Of a stretch of DNA of 64,000 nt, positions 1 through 8,828 are shown piece after piece. The DNA is taken from assembly GCF_023091225.1 (NCBI RefSeq), contig NZ_JAHWXM010000001.1, positions 434,001 through 498,000 on the forward strand, in the 5' to 3' direction. The stretch comes from Microbacterium galbinum (lineage in GTDB: Bacteria > Actinomycetota > Actinomycetes > Actinomycetales > Microbacteriaceae). A model generated the notes under the pieces. The model saw only the letters and a program-made list of their open reading frames with translations, was not told where the DNA came from and made no database searches. Every line of letters starts with the position of its first letter. Within the stretch, counting starts at the first letter, position 1. The position numbers and the translations under genes are program-made.

Positions 1-786
1 GGTGCGGCCGTTGCGCTCTCGCACGGGAGCCCGCCCGACGCGGAAGACGCCGGCGACGACGATGAGGACGCTGAGGTCGCCGACGACGACGAAGCCGGCG
101 TGGCGAGCGGCGATACCGGGGAAGAAGCCGCCGGTGCGGCATCCGTCGTCCCGGAAGTCTCCGCCGATGACGTCGCGCAGGCCGTCGACCGAGCGCTGTT
201 GCGCTACGACCGTCAGGGAGACGAGCACTACGACGTCATCAGTGCGTTCATCAAGTCGATTCGCGGGTCGGATGCCGATGCGGCGTTGCACTACCTCGCC
301 CGGATGATCGAGGCGGGAGAGGATCCCCGGTTCATCGCTCGGCGGCTCGTGATCTCCGCCTCCGAAGACGTGGGCCTCGCCGATCCGCAGGCGTTGGTGA
401 TCGCCGTCGCCGCCGCCGACGCCGTGGCTTTCATCGGGATGCCGGAGGGGCGCATCCCGCTCGCCGAGGCGACCGTCTACCTCGCGACGACGGCCAAATC
501 GAATGCGGCGTACGCGGGCATCGACGCCGCGATCGCCGACATCCGGAAGGGCGGCTTCGGCCGGGTCCCGCTCCACCTGCGCGATGCGCACTATCCGGGG
601 GCGAAGCGGCTCGGTCATGGCCGCGGCTACGCGTACCCGCACGACAACGAGTTCGGCATCGTGGCCCAGCAGTACCTCCCCGACGAGTTGCAGGGGCGCC
701 GCTACTACGCGCCGAAGGCTCTGGGGGCCGAGCGCGATGTCTCGGCGCGGCTCGAGAAGATCCGCCGCATTCTCGACGGGCGCTGA
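1..786 (+). CDS. rarA: Replication-associated recombination protein RarA (MgsA), C-terminal part; 5' end outside window
   Basis: The reading frame is already open at base 1, so the AAA+ ATPase core lies upstream of the window. What remains is the C-terminal tetramerisation region of RarA/MgsA: the motifs YDVISAFIKSIRGSD, ALHYLARMIEAGEDP, RRLVISASEDVGLADP and the terminal GRRYYAP segment are characteristic of the family. RarA is a clamp-loader-like ATPase acting at stalled replication forks. Just before this domain there is an Asp/Glu-rich, low-complexity stretch (roughly bases 40-130), which looks like an acidic linker between the ATPase lid and the tetramer domain. It ends with TGA. Confidence 0.93.
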   Translation, partial: GAAVALSHGSPPDAEDAGDDDEDAEVADDDEAGVASGDTGEEAAGAASVVPEVSADDVAQAVDRALLRYDRQGDEHYDVISAFIKSIRGSDADAALHYLARMIEAGEDPRFIARRLVISASEDVGLADPQALVIAVAAADAVAFIGMPEGRIPLAEATVYLATTAKSNAAYAGIDAAIADIRKGGFGRVPLHLRDAHYPGAKRLGHGRGYAYPHDNEFGIVAQQYLPDELQGRRYYAPKALGAERDVSARLEKIRRILDGR

Positions 787-822
787 CCCGCAGCCCCTGC
801 CCGCAGCGGACGCCCGACCCTC

Positions 823-828
823 TACAGT
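823..828 (+). promoter_or_regulatory. -10-like TACAGT box for the acyltransferase gene
   Basis: TACAGT fits the TANNNT -10 pattern seen repeatedly in this window and ends exactly 6 nt before the GTG at 835. Transcription would then begin at or next to that start codon (leaderless). No clear -35 hexamer is visible. Confidence 0.45.
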
Positions 829-834
829 GTGCGG

Positions 835-2142
835 GTGACGCGTTCTCCTCTTCGCATTCCGCCCGATCGTGATCTCTCGATCGACTTCGTCCGCGCGATC
901 TGCCTCCCGGTGGTGGTCGTGCTGCATGCGATCCAGATGGGCATCGAGGGCGATCCGCCCCGTGCCTTCAACGCACTCGCGGAGTGGACGCCGCTGGCCT
1001 GGATCACCTGGATCGGGATGATCATGCCCACGTTCTTCATCGCCGGAGGCTTCGCCGGCATCACCACCTGGCGCCGACTCGAGAAGAGAGGGGAGACGGC
1101 GGGGGAGTACATCCGCGTCCGGGCCCTCCGACTCGCGCGCCCGGTGTTCCTCGCGATGCTCGGCGTACTCCTCACCCTCGCGGTGATGGCGGTCTGCGGA
1201 GCCGATGCCGAGTTCCTCCGGACCTTCGCGTTCCGGCTCGCCGAGCCACTCTGGTTCATCGCGGTCTACGCGATCTGCACCTCGTTCGTACCGCTGATGG
1301 CCGCGCTGCACCGCCGTGCGGCCTGGACGACGTACTTCACACTGGCCTCGCTGGTCGTGATCGTCGATCTCGTCTCTCGTTTCGGGGGTCTGCCGATCGG
1401 CGCCCTCAATTGGCTCTTCGTCTGGCTCTTCGTGCAGCAACTCGGCTTCGGCGTGCGGGATCAGTGGTACTCGCGCCGTCCGCGGTGGTTGCTCCTGCTG
1501 CTGGCCGTCGCCGCCTACGGCCTCATGTGCGTCGCCGTCTTCGGGCTGGGCTACGACCCCGACATGATCGCCAACCTCAACCCGCCGACCGTGCTCCTGC
1601 TCCTGCTCGGTCTGGCGCAGGTCTACCTGTTCACGCTCCTTCAGCCGGCGATCCGCGCGCTCATGCGTCTGCGCCCCGCGCTCGTGATCATCGGCGCCCT
1701 CGGAATGTACGGGATGGTCATCTACCTGTGGCATACGGTCGCGATGGCGATCGTCGTCGGTGCACAGCAGGCGCTAGGGCTGCCGTTCCCTCCGGTGCTC
1801 ACCCCCACATGGTGGATCACACGCATCCCGTGGGTGCTCGCGATCGTGGCGGTGCTCGCCGTGCTCTGCGCGACCGTCCCCCGGATCGAACGGATCTGGC
1901 CGGTCGAGAGGGCGCGCACCATGCCGCTGCCGGCGGCGATCGCGGCGACAGCGCTTCTCGTGGCGGGCGTCGGGTGGGTGCTCACCCAGGGCTATCTCAC
2001 GCTCGGAACCGCTGTGGCTCTGGCGGCGATCGCATTCGCGATCGCGTGGCTCACCGTCGGCGGGCCCGGTCCGGATCGAGAGTCGGAGCCTCTGGAGGAT
2101 GCGGCGGAATCCGGTGCATCGCGGGACGCGCGGCGCCTCTGA
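835..2142 (+). CDS. Acyltransferase-3 family membrane protein
   Basis: A protein of about 435 residues with roughly ten hydrophobic segments, beginning with the RDLSIDFVRAICLPVVVVLHA signature region in which the Arg and His are typical of the acyltransferase-3 (OafA/NolL-like) family. Such proteins transfer acyl groups from the cytoplasm to envelope glycans or other extracytoplasmic acceptors; the acceptor here cannot be told. I prefer the GTG at 835 because it sits 6 nt after a TACAGT box, the spacing seen at other leaderless genes here. A GTG two codons earlier (829) is the alternative. The neighbours, rarA and rpsD, give no functional hint. Confidence 0.8.
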   Translation: MTRSPLRIPPDRDLSIDFVRAICLPVVVVLHAIQMGIEGDPPRAFNALAEWTPLAWITWIGMIMPTFFIAGGFAGITTWRRLEKRGETAGEYIRVRALRLARPVFLAMLGVLLTLAVMAVCGADAEFLRTFAFRLAEPLWFIAVYAICTSFVPLMAALHRRAAWTTYFTLASLVVIVDLVSRFGGLPIGALNWLFVWLFVQQLGFGVRDQWYSRRPRWLLLLLAVAAYGLMCVAVFGLGYDPDMIANLNPPTVLLLLLGLAQVYLFTLLQPAIRALMRLRPALVIIGALGMYGMVIYLWHTVAMAIVVGAQQALGLPFPPVLTPTWWITRIPWVLAIVAVLAVLCATVPRIERIWPVERARTMPLPAAIAATALLVAGVGWVLTQGYLTLGTAVALAAIAFAIAWLTVGGPGPDRESEPLEDAAESGASRDARRL

Positions 2143-2148
2143 TAGACT
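2143..2148 (+). promoter_or_regulatory. rpsD promoter -10 box (TAGACT)
   Basis: TAGACT begins directly after the TGA of the acyltransferase gene and has the TAGNNT form recurring before many genes here. It would give rpsD a leader of about 135 nt. No consensus -35 is evident. Confidence 0.5.
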
Positions 2149-2247
2149 TGAGCGGCTCGAAACCGAGTTTTCGGGCATCTCCTCGTTCACACCACACCTC
2201 GACGGCGCCCCGGCGTGCGCCCCGAGGAAGAGCGCGGGTGATACGTC

Positions 2248-2273
2248 CGTGAGTCGCGAGAGACGCGACCACG
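2248..2273 (+). other. Stem-loop in the rpsD leader
   Basis: CGTG-A-GTCGCG, loop AGAGA, CGCGAC-CACG form a ten-pair stem with one bulged A. It ends about 6 nt before the AAGGA ribosome-binding region of rpsD. S4 represses its own synthesis in several bacteria, so this may be an autoregulatory element, but that is inference from position only. Confidence 0.4.
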
Positions 2274-2292
2274 TCATCGGAAGGACAGCTTC

Positions 2293-2922
2293 GTGACCAC
2301 GAAGTCCCAGGACCGCCGCAAGGTGCGTCTGAGCCGTGCCCTCGGCATCGCTCTCACCCCGAAGGCCGCCCGCTACCTCGAGAAGCGTCCCTACGCTCCG
2401 GGTGAGCACGGCCGCACCAAGCGCAAGGCTGACAGCGACTACGCCGTCCGTCTGCGTGAGAAGCAGCGTCTGCGCGAGCAGTACGGCATCCGCGAGAAGC
2501 AGATGCGCAACACCTTCAACGAAGCCCGCCGCCAGGAGGGTCTGACCGGTGAGAACCTGGTCGAGCTCCTCGAGATGCGTCTCGACGCTCTCGTGCTGCG
2601 CGCCGGTTTCGCCCGTACGACGGCGCAGGCCCGCCAGCTCGTCGTGCACCGCCACATCCTCGTCGACGGCCAGCTCGTCGACCGCCCGTCCTTCCGCGTG
2701 AAGGCCGGACAACTCATCCACGTCAAGGCCAAGAGCGAGGGCACCGAGCCCTTCCAGGTGGCAGCAGCCGGCGGTCACGCCGAGGTCCTGCCCCCCGTTC
2801 CGGGCTACCTCGAGGTCGAGCTCGACAAGCTCCAGGCCCGCCTGGTCCGTCGTCCGAAGCGCGCCGAGGTCCCCGTGACCTGCGAAGTGCAGCTCGTCGT
2901 CGAGTACTACGCGGCTCGCTGA
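2293..2922 (+). CDS. rpsD: 30S ribosomal protein S4 (uS4)
   Basis: A 209-residue protein with all the marks of uS4: an N-terminal domain (TPKAARYLEKRPYAPGEHG) followed by the S4 RNA-binding domain at about residues 95-160 (LDALVLRAGFA, QARQLVVHRHILVDG) and the C-terminal QLVVEYYA. It binds 16S rRNA early in 30S assembly. The N-terminus lacks the four-cysteine zinc site of some S4 proteins, so it is the zinc-free form. GTG start with an upstream GGAAGGA. It forms a single-gene unit between its own promoter and a strong hairpin terminator. Confidence 0.98.
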   Translation: MTTKSQDRRKVRLSRALGIALTPKAARYLEKRPYAPGEHGRTKRKADSDYAVRLREKQRLREQYGIREKQMRNTFNEARRQEGLTGENLVELLEMRLDALVLRAGFARTTAQARQLVVHRHILVDGQLVDRPSFRVKAGQLIHVKAKSEGTEPFQVAAAGGHAEVLPPVPGYLEVELDKLQARLVRRPKRAEVPVTCEVQLVVEYYAAR

Positions 2923-2953
2923 GCCCACAGGGCGCTGATCTCAGCGTTCGAAA

Positions 2954-2993
2954 CGAGAGGCGTCGGGGTGACCCGACGCCTCTCGTCGTTTTT
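2954..2993 (+). terminator. Rho-independent terminator of rpsD
   Basis: A perfect 14-bp stem (CGAGAGGCGTCGGG / CCCGACGCCTCTCG) closed by a GTGA tetraloop, followed by TCGTCGTTTTT. It lies 31 nt after the rpsD stop codon and is the only hairpin in the window with a clear T tract. Confidence 0.88.
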
Positions 2994-2996
2994 GCA

Positions 2997-3002
2997 TACG
3001 AT
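2997..3002 (+). promoter_or_regulatory. -10-like TACGAT box for the 62-residue membrane protein and alaS
   Basis: TACGAT follows the rpsD terminator immediately and lies 41 nt before the next start codon, the position expected for the promoter of the long alaS-aro unit. Confidence 0.4.
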
Positions 3003-3043
3003 GGAGACACCGCGCCTTCGCGGGTCAAGGCAAGGATGACGAC

Positions 3044-3232
3044 ATGAAGAACATGGTGTGGTTCCTGATCGGCGTGATCGGCGGCTTCGTCGCTGCGCAT
3101 TTCATGAACAAGGACCCCCGCGGGCACGACATCCTCGCCGAGGTCGATGCCAGGATCAACGGCTTCACCGCGCTCATCGGCGACGCGTACCGCGCGCAGG
3201 AGGCCCGGCTCACCGAGCCGGAAGACCACTGA
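3044..3232 (+). CDS. Small single-pass membrane protein (62 aa)
   Basis: The 62-residue product starts with a hydrophobic helix at residues 4-20 (VWFLIGVIGGFVAAHF) followed by NKDPRGHDILAEVDARINGF and an acidic tail. I recall similar short proteins between rpsD and alaS in related actinobacteria but no assigned function. The start ATG is preceded by AAGGA. Its place between the rpsD terminator and alaS suggests it is the first gene of the alaS transcription unit. The function is unknown. Confidence 0.75.
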   Translation: MKNMVWFLIGVIGGFVAAHFMNKDPRGHDILAEVDARINGFTALIGDAYRAQEARLTEPEDH

Positions 3233-3290
3233 CCCCTCGCGCAACCGCGCGGAACTTCTCACCTCCGAACAAGGACACCCGGGCACCCCT

Positions 3291-5951
3291 ATGAATTCTG
3301 CGGAAATCGCGCAGCGCTATCTCGACTTCTTCGAGAAGAACGACCACGTCATCGTCCCCTCCGCCTCGCTCGTCAGCGACGACCCCTCCCTGATGTTCAC
3401 GGTCGCGGGCATGGTGCCCTTCGTCCCGTACCTCACGGGCGTCGTGCCGTCGCCGCATCCGCGGATCGCCGACCTGCAGAAGTGCATCCGTACGAACGAC
3501 ATCGAAGAGGTCGGCAAGACCGCCCGTCATGGCACGTTCTTCCAGATGCTCGGCAACTGGTCGTTCGGCGACTACTTCAAAGAGGGCGCGATCCGCTACG
3601 CCTGGGAACTCCTCACCAGCAGCGAGGCCGATGGCGGCTTCGCGTTCGACGAGAAGGACCTCTGGGTCACGGTCTATGAGACCGATGACGAGGCCGAGTC
3701 GATCTGGCGCGACATCATCGGACTGAAGCCCGAGCGCATCCAGCGCCTCGGACGCGCCGACAACTACTGGAACACGGGTCAGCCCGGCCCGGGTGGCCCC
3801 GACTCCGAGATCTTCTTCGACCGGGGACCGGCGTACGGCAAGGACGGCGGCCCCGCGGCCGACGATTCGAGGTTCCTGGAGATCTGGAACCTCGTGTTCA
3901 TGCAGGACTTCATCGAGAACATCCGCGGAAAGACCGAGTTCGACATCGTGGGCGAGCTCCCGCAGAAGAACATCGACACCGGCATGGGTCTCGAGCGCGT
4001 CGCCTTCCTCAAGCAGGGCGTCGAGAACATGTACGAGATCGACCAGGTGCGCCCCGTCCTCGATCGTGCCGTCGAGCTCTCCGGCCGCACCTATGGCAAG
4101 GTCCACGAGGACGACGTGCGCTTCCGCGTCATCGCCGACCACGTGCGCTCCTCGCTCATGCTGCTCTCCGACGGCGTGCGTCCGTCGAACGAGGGCCGCG
4201 GCTACATCCTCCGTCGCCTCATGCGCCGCACGGTGCGTGCGATGCGGCTGCTCGGCGTCGACGAGCCGGTCTTCCCCGAACTCTTCGCCACCTCGCGCGA
4301 CGCGATGAAGTCGTCGTACCCCGAACTCGAGCGCGACTGGTCGACCCTCTCCGCGTCGGCGTTCGCCGAGGAGGAGACCTTCCGTCGCACGCTGGCCCAG
4401 GGATCGACGATCCTCGACCTGGCGCTCGACGAGACCAAGAAGGAGGGCAAGACGGCGCTGAGCGGCCCGGAGGCCTTCCTGCTGCACGACACCTACGGAT
4501 TCCCGATCGACCTCACGCTCGAGGTCGCCGAGGAAGCCGGGCTCGAGGTCGACCGCGGCGCGTTCGACACGCTCATGCGCGAGCAGCGCGACCGCGCCAA
4601 GGCAGACGCACGCAACCGCAAGCGTCAGCTCGCGGATGTCTCCGTCTACCGGGAGCTGCGCGCTCTCGGCGAGACCGGCTTCGACGGGTACACCGAACTC
4701 GAGGTGCAGTCCCGCATCCTGGGCATCCTCGTCGACGGGCAGCCGGTGCGCAGCGCATCGGAGGGCCAGATCGCCGAGGTCGTCCTCGCTGAGACGACCC
4801 TGTACGCCGAGTCCGGAGGTCAGGTCGCCGACAAGGGAACGATCGTGGGCCCCGGCTTCGAACTCGAAGTGCTCGACGTGCAGCGTCCCGTGCCCGGACT
4901 CATCAGCCACACGGTGCAGGTGAGCACCGGATCGGTCGCCGTCGACGACGCCGCCACCACGGTCGTCGATGCGGCCAACCGTCGCGCGGCGCGTCAGGCG
5001 CACTCCGCGACGCACCTCGTGCACGCTGCGCTCCGCGACACGCTCGGTCCGACCGCCACGCAGGCGGGCTCGTTGAACCGCGCCGGCTACATGCGCTTCG
5101 ATTTCTCCTGGTCGCAGGCGTTGTCGGCCGACACGCGCACCGAGATCGAGGAGATCACGAACCGCGCCGTCCACGACGCCCTAGAGGTCACCACACGCAT
5201 CGTCTCGCTCGACGAGGCGAAGGAAGCCGGCGCCATGGCGCTGTTCGGCGAGAAGTACGGCGACGTGGTGCGCATGGTCGACATCGGTGGCCCGTGGTCG
5301 CGTGAGCTCTGCGCGGGAACCCACGTCGGCTCCAGCGCCGAGATCGGCCTCGTCAGCCTCGTCGGAGAATCGTCGGTGGGAGCATCCAACCGTCGCATCG
5401 AAGCCCTCGTCGGCGTCGACGCCTTCCGTGAGCTCGCTGCCGAGCGTGCGATCGTCTCGCAGCTCACGAGTTCGCTGAAGACGCCGCGCGATCAGCTCGC
5501 CGAGCGCATCTCCGACCTCGCTGCGAACCTCAAGGCGGCGGAGAAGCGCATCGCTCAGTTCGAGTCCAAGGAGCGCGCGGGACAGATTCCCGCGATCGCC
5601 GACGCGGCGCGCCGGATCGCCGCGTTCTACGTCGCCACGGAGTCGCTCGGTGAGCTGGCCTCGGCCGACGATCTGCGCGAACTCGTGCTCGGCGTCCGCG
5701 ACCGCCTCGGCTCCGATGCTGCGGTCGTCGCACTCGGCGCCGTGGTGAACGGTCGTCCGGTCGTGGTCGTCGCCACCAACGACGCCGCTCGCACCGCAGG
5801 TGCGAAGGCGGGAGCGCTCGCGAAGCGCGCCGCCGGAGTGCTCGGCGGAGGCGGCGGCGGGCGTGACGACGTCGCACAGGGCGGCGGAACGGATGCCGCG
5901 GCACTGCCCGCCGCACTCGACGCCATCGTCCAGGAGCTGCACGCAGCGTGA
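3291..5951 (+). CDS. alaS: Alanine--tRNA ligase
   Basis: The 886-residue protein charges tRNA-Ala. The class II catalytic core is at the N-terminus (GTFFQMLGNWSFGDYFKEGA, and EIWNLVFMQ), followed by the editing domain with zinc ligands H571, H575, C674 and H678 (HSATH and CAGTH), and a C-Ala domain ending in a glycine-rich GGGGGGRDD stretch and an oligomerising tail. Length matches the bacterial family. The frame stays open upstream to about 3147, but the conserved start is the ATG at 3291 (MNSAEIAQRYLDFF). The TGA stop overlaps the GTG of ruvX. Confidence 0.98.
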   Translation: MNSAEIAQRYLDFFEKNDHVIVPSASLVSDDPSLMFTVAGMVPFVPYLTGVVPSPHPRIADLQKCIRTNDIEEVGKTARHGTFFQMLGNWSFGDYFKEGAIRYAWELLTSSEADGGFAFDEKDLWVTVYETDDEAESIWRDIIGLKPERIQRLGRADNYWNTGQPGPGGPDSEIFFDRGPAYGKDGGPAADDSRFLEIWNLVFMQDFIENIRGKTEFDIVGELPQKNIDTGMGLERVAFLKQGVENMYEIDQVRPVLDRAVELSGRTYGKVHEDDVRFRVIADHVRSSLMLLSDGVRPSNEGRGYILRRLMRRTVRAMRLLGVDEPVFPELFATSRDAMKSSYPELERDWSTLSASAFAEEETFRRTLAQGSTILDLALDETKKEGKTALSGPEAFLLHDTYGFPIDLTLEVAEEAGLEVDRGAFDTLMREQRDRAKADARNRKRQLADVSVYRELRALGETGFDGYTELEVQSRILGILVDGQPVRSASEGQIAEVVLAETTLYAESGGQVADKGTIVGPGFELEVLDVQRPVPGLISHTVQVSTGSVAVDDAATTVVDAANRRAARQAHSATHLVHAALRDTLGPTATQAGSLNRAGYMRFDFSWSQALSADTRTEIEEITNRAVHDALEVTTRIVSLDEAKEAGAMALFGEKYGDVVRMVDIGGPWSRELCAGTHVGSSAEIGLVSLVGESSVGASNRRIEALVGVDAFRELAAERAIVSQLTSSLKTPRDQLAERISDLAANLKAAEKRIAQFESKERAGQIPAIADAARRIAAFYVATESLGELASADDLRELVLGVRDRLGSDAAVVALGAVVNGRPVVVVATNDAARTAGAKAGALAKRAAGVLGGGGGGRDDVAQGGGTDAAALPAALDAIVQELHAA

Positions 5952-6421
5952 GCGGTTTCCGACGCGGGGTGCGCCTCGGCATCGATGTCGGGCGCGCCCG
6001 CGTCGGCGTCGCGCGGTGCGATCCCGACGGAATGCTCGCCGTCCCCGTCGAGACGGTGCCGCGCTCGGAGGCCTCGATCGATCGGCTCGTGGAGCTCGCG
6101 GCCGAGTACGAGCCGATGGAGTTCGTCGTCGGTCTCCCGGTGAACATGCAGGGCGCGGACACCGCGTCGACGGTGGACGCACGGGAGTTCGCCGCAGCCC
6201 TTCGCACGCGCACCGGTGTCCCGGTACGGCTCGTCGACGAACGGCTCAGCACGGTGTCCGCGCACGCGGCCCTGCGTTCTTCAGGTCGAAATCAGAAGAA
6301 CTCTCGTAGCATTGTGGATCAGGTCGCCGCGGTGGTGCTGCTGCAGCAGGCGATCGACACGGAGAAGAGCACCGGAAACCCGGCCGGTGCCGCTGTCCCG
6401 TCCGACGAGGAGCATCCCTGA
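5948..6421 (+). CDS. ruvX: Holliday junction resolvase-like protein RuvX/YqgF
   Basis: A 157-residue RNase H-fold protein of the YqgF family. Visible motifs are GIDVGRARVGVA near the N-terminus, FVVGLPVNMQG, VDERLST and the C-terminal SIVDQVAAVVLLQQ, carrying the acidic residues of the active site. The family is implicated in pre-16S rRNA 5' end maturation; resolvase activity is mainly by homology. The GTG start overlaps the alaS stop (GTGA), so translation is probably coupled, and mltG starts 2 nt after its stop. Confidence 0.93.
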   Translation: MSGFRRGVRLGIDVGRARVGVARCDPDGMLAVPVETVPRSEASIDRLVELAAEYEPMEFVVGLPVNMQGADTASTVDAREFAAALRTRTGVPVRLVDERLSTVSAHAALRSSGRNQKNSRSIVDQVAAVVLLQQAIDTEKSTGNPAGAAVPSDEEHP

Positions 6422-6423
6422 AC

Positions 6424-7941
6424 ATGTCCGAACGCGATGGCGCGTCCCCCGCGCCCGATGCGAACGAGCCGCTCGGCGATCTCTTCGCGAACCTCCCCGA
6501 GCCGACGCAGCAGCATCCGACGGCCGATTACAGCGGCCCGGCTCCCGGCTCCCGGCGCGCCGCCCGTGAGGCCGCGCGCCGAGGCGACGCGTCACCCGAG
6601 ACGACTCCCGCCGCGCTGCCCGACGCCGTGGACCCGGTCGGCGCCCCCGTCCCGGCAGTCGAGCCCGCGACATCGGCGGTCGAACCGGTGACGTCGGCTG
6701 CCGAGCCCGTGCGTCCGTCCGCCGAAGAGGTGCGGATCGCGCCGGCACGCAGGGAACCGGCACCCGTCGCCGCTCCCACCGCCGAAGCCGTCCAGGGAGA
6801 GGCCCCGATCGGCGGAGGCCTCGACGCTCTGTTCGTGGCTCCCGATGACGACCGCGCTCTGGCGAAGGCACCGAGGAAGCGACGTCGCGGGTGTCTGATC
6901 GCGCTGCTCGTCATCCTGGTGATCGTCGGCGGTATCGCCGCCGCCGGCGCCTGGGCGATGAACACCTACGGCGAGCAGATCAACGACATCATGGGCTGGG
7001 GTGAGCCGAAGGACTACGAAGACGGCGAAGCCTCCGGCGAAGCCTTCGTCACGATCAAGGACGGCGATACCGGACGCCCGGTGTCGACGGCACTCTACGA
7101 GGCCGGTGTCACCAAGACCGAGGACGTGTTCTACGACTACCTGATCGAGGAGAACATCGCTGTCACCTTCTACCCGGGTGTGTACCGCCTGCAGAAGAAG
7201 ATGACCGCCGCAGCCGCGCTCGAGGAGCTGGGCAACGAAGACAACAAGCTCGAGAACACGGCGTCGGTGTCGGAGGGCGGCACGATCGAGTCCTCCCTGG
7301 CGGCGATGGCCGAGTCGCTCGGTCTGCCGGTGGAGGACTTCGAAGCCGCCGTCGCCGATCCCTCCGTCTACGGCGTCGACGCGCCGAGCCTCGAGGGGTG
7401 GCTGTTCCCGGCCGTGTACACCTTCGATCCCGAGGTGACGGCGACGCAGGTCATTCAGCGCATGGTCGATCGCACGCGGGAGGCGTTGACCGAAGCGGGC
7501 GTTCCCGATACCGACGCCGAGCGCATCCTGACGATCGCGTCGATCATCCAGCGCGAGGGCCGCACGGCCGACTTCGCGAAGGTGAGCCGCGTGATCGAGA
7601 ACCGTCTCGACATCGACATGAAGCTGCAGATGGACTCGACGGCCCAGTACGGGTACGGCTCGCTGCACGAGGGAGTCGTGTCGAGCTCGACCGAGGCTCT
7701 GGAAGACGACAACGACTGGAACACCTACGTGCGCACGGGGCTTCCGGTGACGCCGATCGCGAGTCCGAGCTTCGCCGCGATCGATGCCGCGATGCACCCC
7801 GAGGACGGTCCCTGGCTGTACTTCGTCACGATCGACCTGTCGACGGGCGAGACGCAGTTCTCGGAGACGTACGAGGAGCACCAGGCCGGCATCGAGAAGT
7901 GGCGCGAATGGTGCCGGGCGAATCCGGATGCGGGCTGCTGA
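6424..7941 (+). CDS. mltG: Endolytic murein transglycosylase MltG
   Basis: A 505-residue YceG-family protein. The first ~150 residues are a cytoplasmic, Pro/Ala/Glu-rich disordered region, followed by a single transmembrane helix at about 157-179 (CLIALLVILVIVGGIAAAGA). The extracellular domain carries the catalytic ASIIQREGR motif, with the putative catalytic glutamate at about residue 378, then LQMDSTAQYGYG and TGLPVTPIASPS. MltG cleaves nascent peptidoglycan strands and limits glycan length. It sits in the conserved order ruvX-mltG-aroE. Confidence 0.94.
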   Translation: MSERDGASPAPDANEPLGDLFANLPEPTQQHPTADYSGPAPGSRRAAREAARRGDASPETTPAALPDAVDPVGAPVPAVEPATSAVEPVTSAAEPVRPSAEEVRIAPARREPAPVAAPTAEAVQGEAPIGGGLDALFVAPDDDRALAKAPRKRRRGCLIALLVILVIVGGIAAAGAWAMNTYGEQINDIMGWGEPKDYEDGEASGEAFVTIKDGDTGRPVSTALYEAGVTKTEDVFYDYLIEENIAVTFYPGVYRLQKKMTAAAALEELGNEDNKLENTASVSEGGTIESSLAAMAESLGLPVEDFEAAVADPSVYGVDAPSLEGWLFPAVYTFDPEVTATQVIQRMVDRTREALTEAGVPDTDAERILTIASIIQREGRTADFAKVSRVIENRLDIDMKLQMDSTAQYGYGSLHEGVVSSSTEALEDDNDWNTYVRTGLPVTPIASPSFAAIDAAMHPEDGPWLYFVTIDLSTGETQFSETYEEHQAGIEKWREWCRANPDAGC

Positions 7942-8758
7942 CGCTCGTTCCCCCCACCGGCTCGCGGTGTGGGGGGATCCGATCGCGCACTCGAAGTCTC
8001 CGGCGCTCCATGCCGCGGCCTATCGTGTGCTCGGGCTGGACTGGGATTACGACCGCCGCCGCGTGAGCGCCGACGACCTGCCGTCGGCGCTGTCCGGTCT
8101 CGACGGATCGTGGCGTGGACTCTCGCTCACGATGCCCCTCAAGGAACAGGCGTTCCGGGCCGCGGCGGTGCGCGATCGCCATGCGACGCTCACGGGAGCC
8201 GTGAACACGCTCCTGCTCGACGGCGGGCCGGCGGGGTTCAACACCGACGTCGGGGGGATCGTCGACGCCCTGGCCGATGACGGGATGCGGGCGGCGAGCA
8301 TCGTGCGCATCCTCGGTGCCGGGGCGACGGCGGCATCCGCCCTGGTCGCTGCGGCGGAGATCGGTGCCGAGCGGGCGGAGATCCGCGCGCGACGGCCGGA
8401 TCGCGCTGCGGCACTGGTCGATCTCGGCGGCAGTCTCGGCGTGACCGTCTCCGTCGCCTCGTTCGATTCGCCTCCCACCCCGGTGGATCTGACGGTCGCG
8501 ACGCTCCCGTCGGGTACATCGCTTCCCGCAGACGTCGCCCTGCCTTTGGCGGATGACGGGGGAGTGCTGTTCGATGCCGCCTACGCGCCCTGGCCCTCGG
8601 CGCTGGCGGCGGTGTGGAGCGACGCACCCGTCGTGTCGGGCCTCGGGATGCTGCTCCATCAGGCGATCCGTCAGATCCGCGTCTTCCTGCACGGTGACCC
8701 GGCGCACGTGCTCGACGACGAGGCATCCGTCCTGGCCGCGATGCGCGCTGCTGTCTGA
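7928..8758 (+). CDS. aroE: Shikimate dehydrogenase
   Basis: A 276-residue AroE that reduces 3-dehydroshikimate to shikimate. Substrate-binding motifs AHSKSPALH, MPLKEQAF (catalytic Lys) and GAVNTLL are followed by FNTDVGGI with the catalytic Asp, then the nucleotide-binding GAGATAAS loop. I place the start at the ATG at 7928 ([22 protein letters not shown]), which overlaps mltG by 14 nt; the frame is open further upstream but that sequence is not AroE-like. First of five consecutive aro genes. Confidence 0.95.
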   Translation: MRAADARSPHRLAVWGDPIAHSKSPALHAAAYRVLGLDWDYDRRRVSADDLPSALSGLDGSWRGLSLTMPLKEQAFRAAAVRDRHATLTGAVNTLLLDGGPAGFNTDVGGIVDALADDGMRAASIVRILGAGATAASALVAAAEIGAERAEIRARRPDRAAALVDLGGSLGVTVSVASFDSPPTPVDLTVATLPSGTSLPADVALPLADDGGVLFDAAYAPWPSALAAVWSDAPVVSGLGMLLHQAIRQIRVFLHGDPAHVLDDEASVLAAMRAAV

Positions 8759-8828
8759 CTCCGCGCGCTCTGTGACACGTCGCTGAAACGCGGACGGCGG
8801 GCGCGGCCGCGCATGGGAGACTAGAGGA

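Noticed and set aside
3147..3290. In-frame N-terminal extension of alaS upstream of the ATG at 3291
   Set aside because: It overlaps the 62-residue membrane-protein gene and is not AlaRS-like; the family N-terminus begins at 3291.
6592..7881. A 429-codon minus-strand frame opposite mltG
   Set aside because: A composition shadow; MltG motifs are intact on the plus strand.
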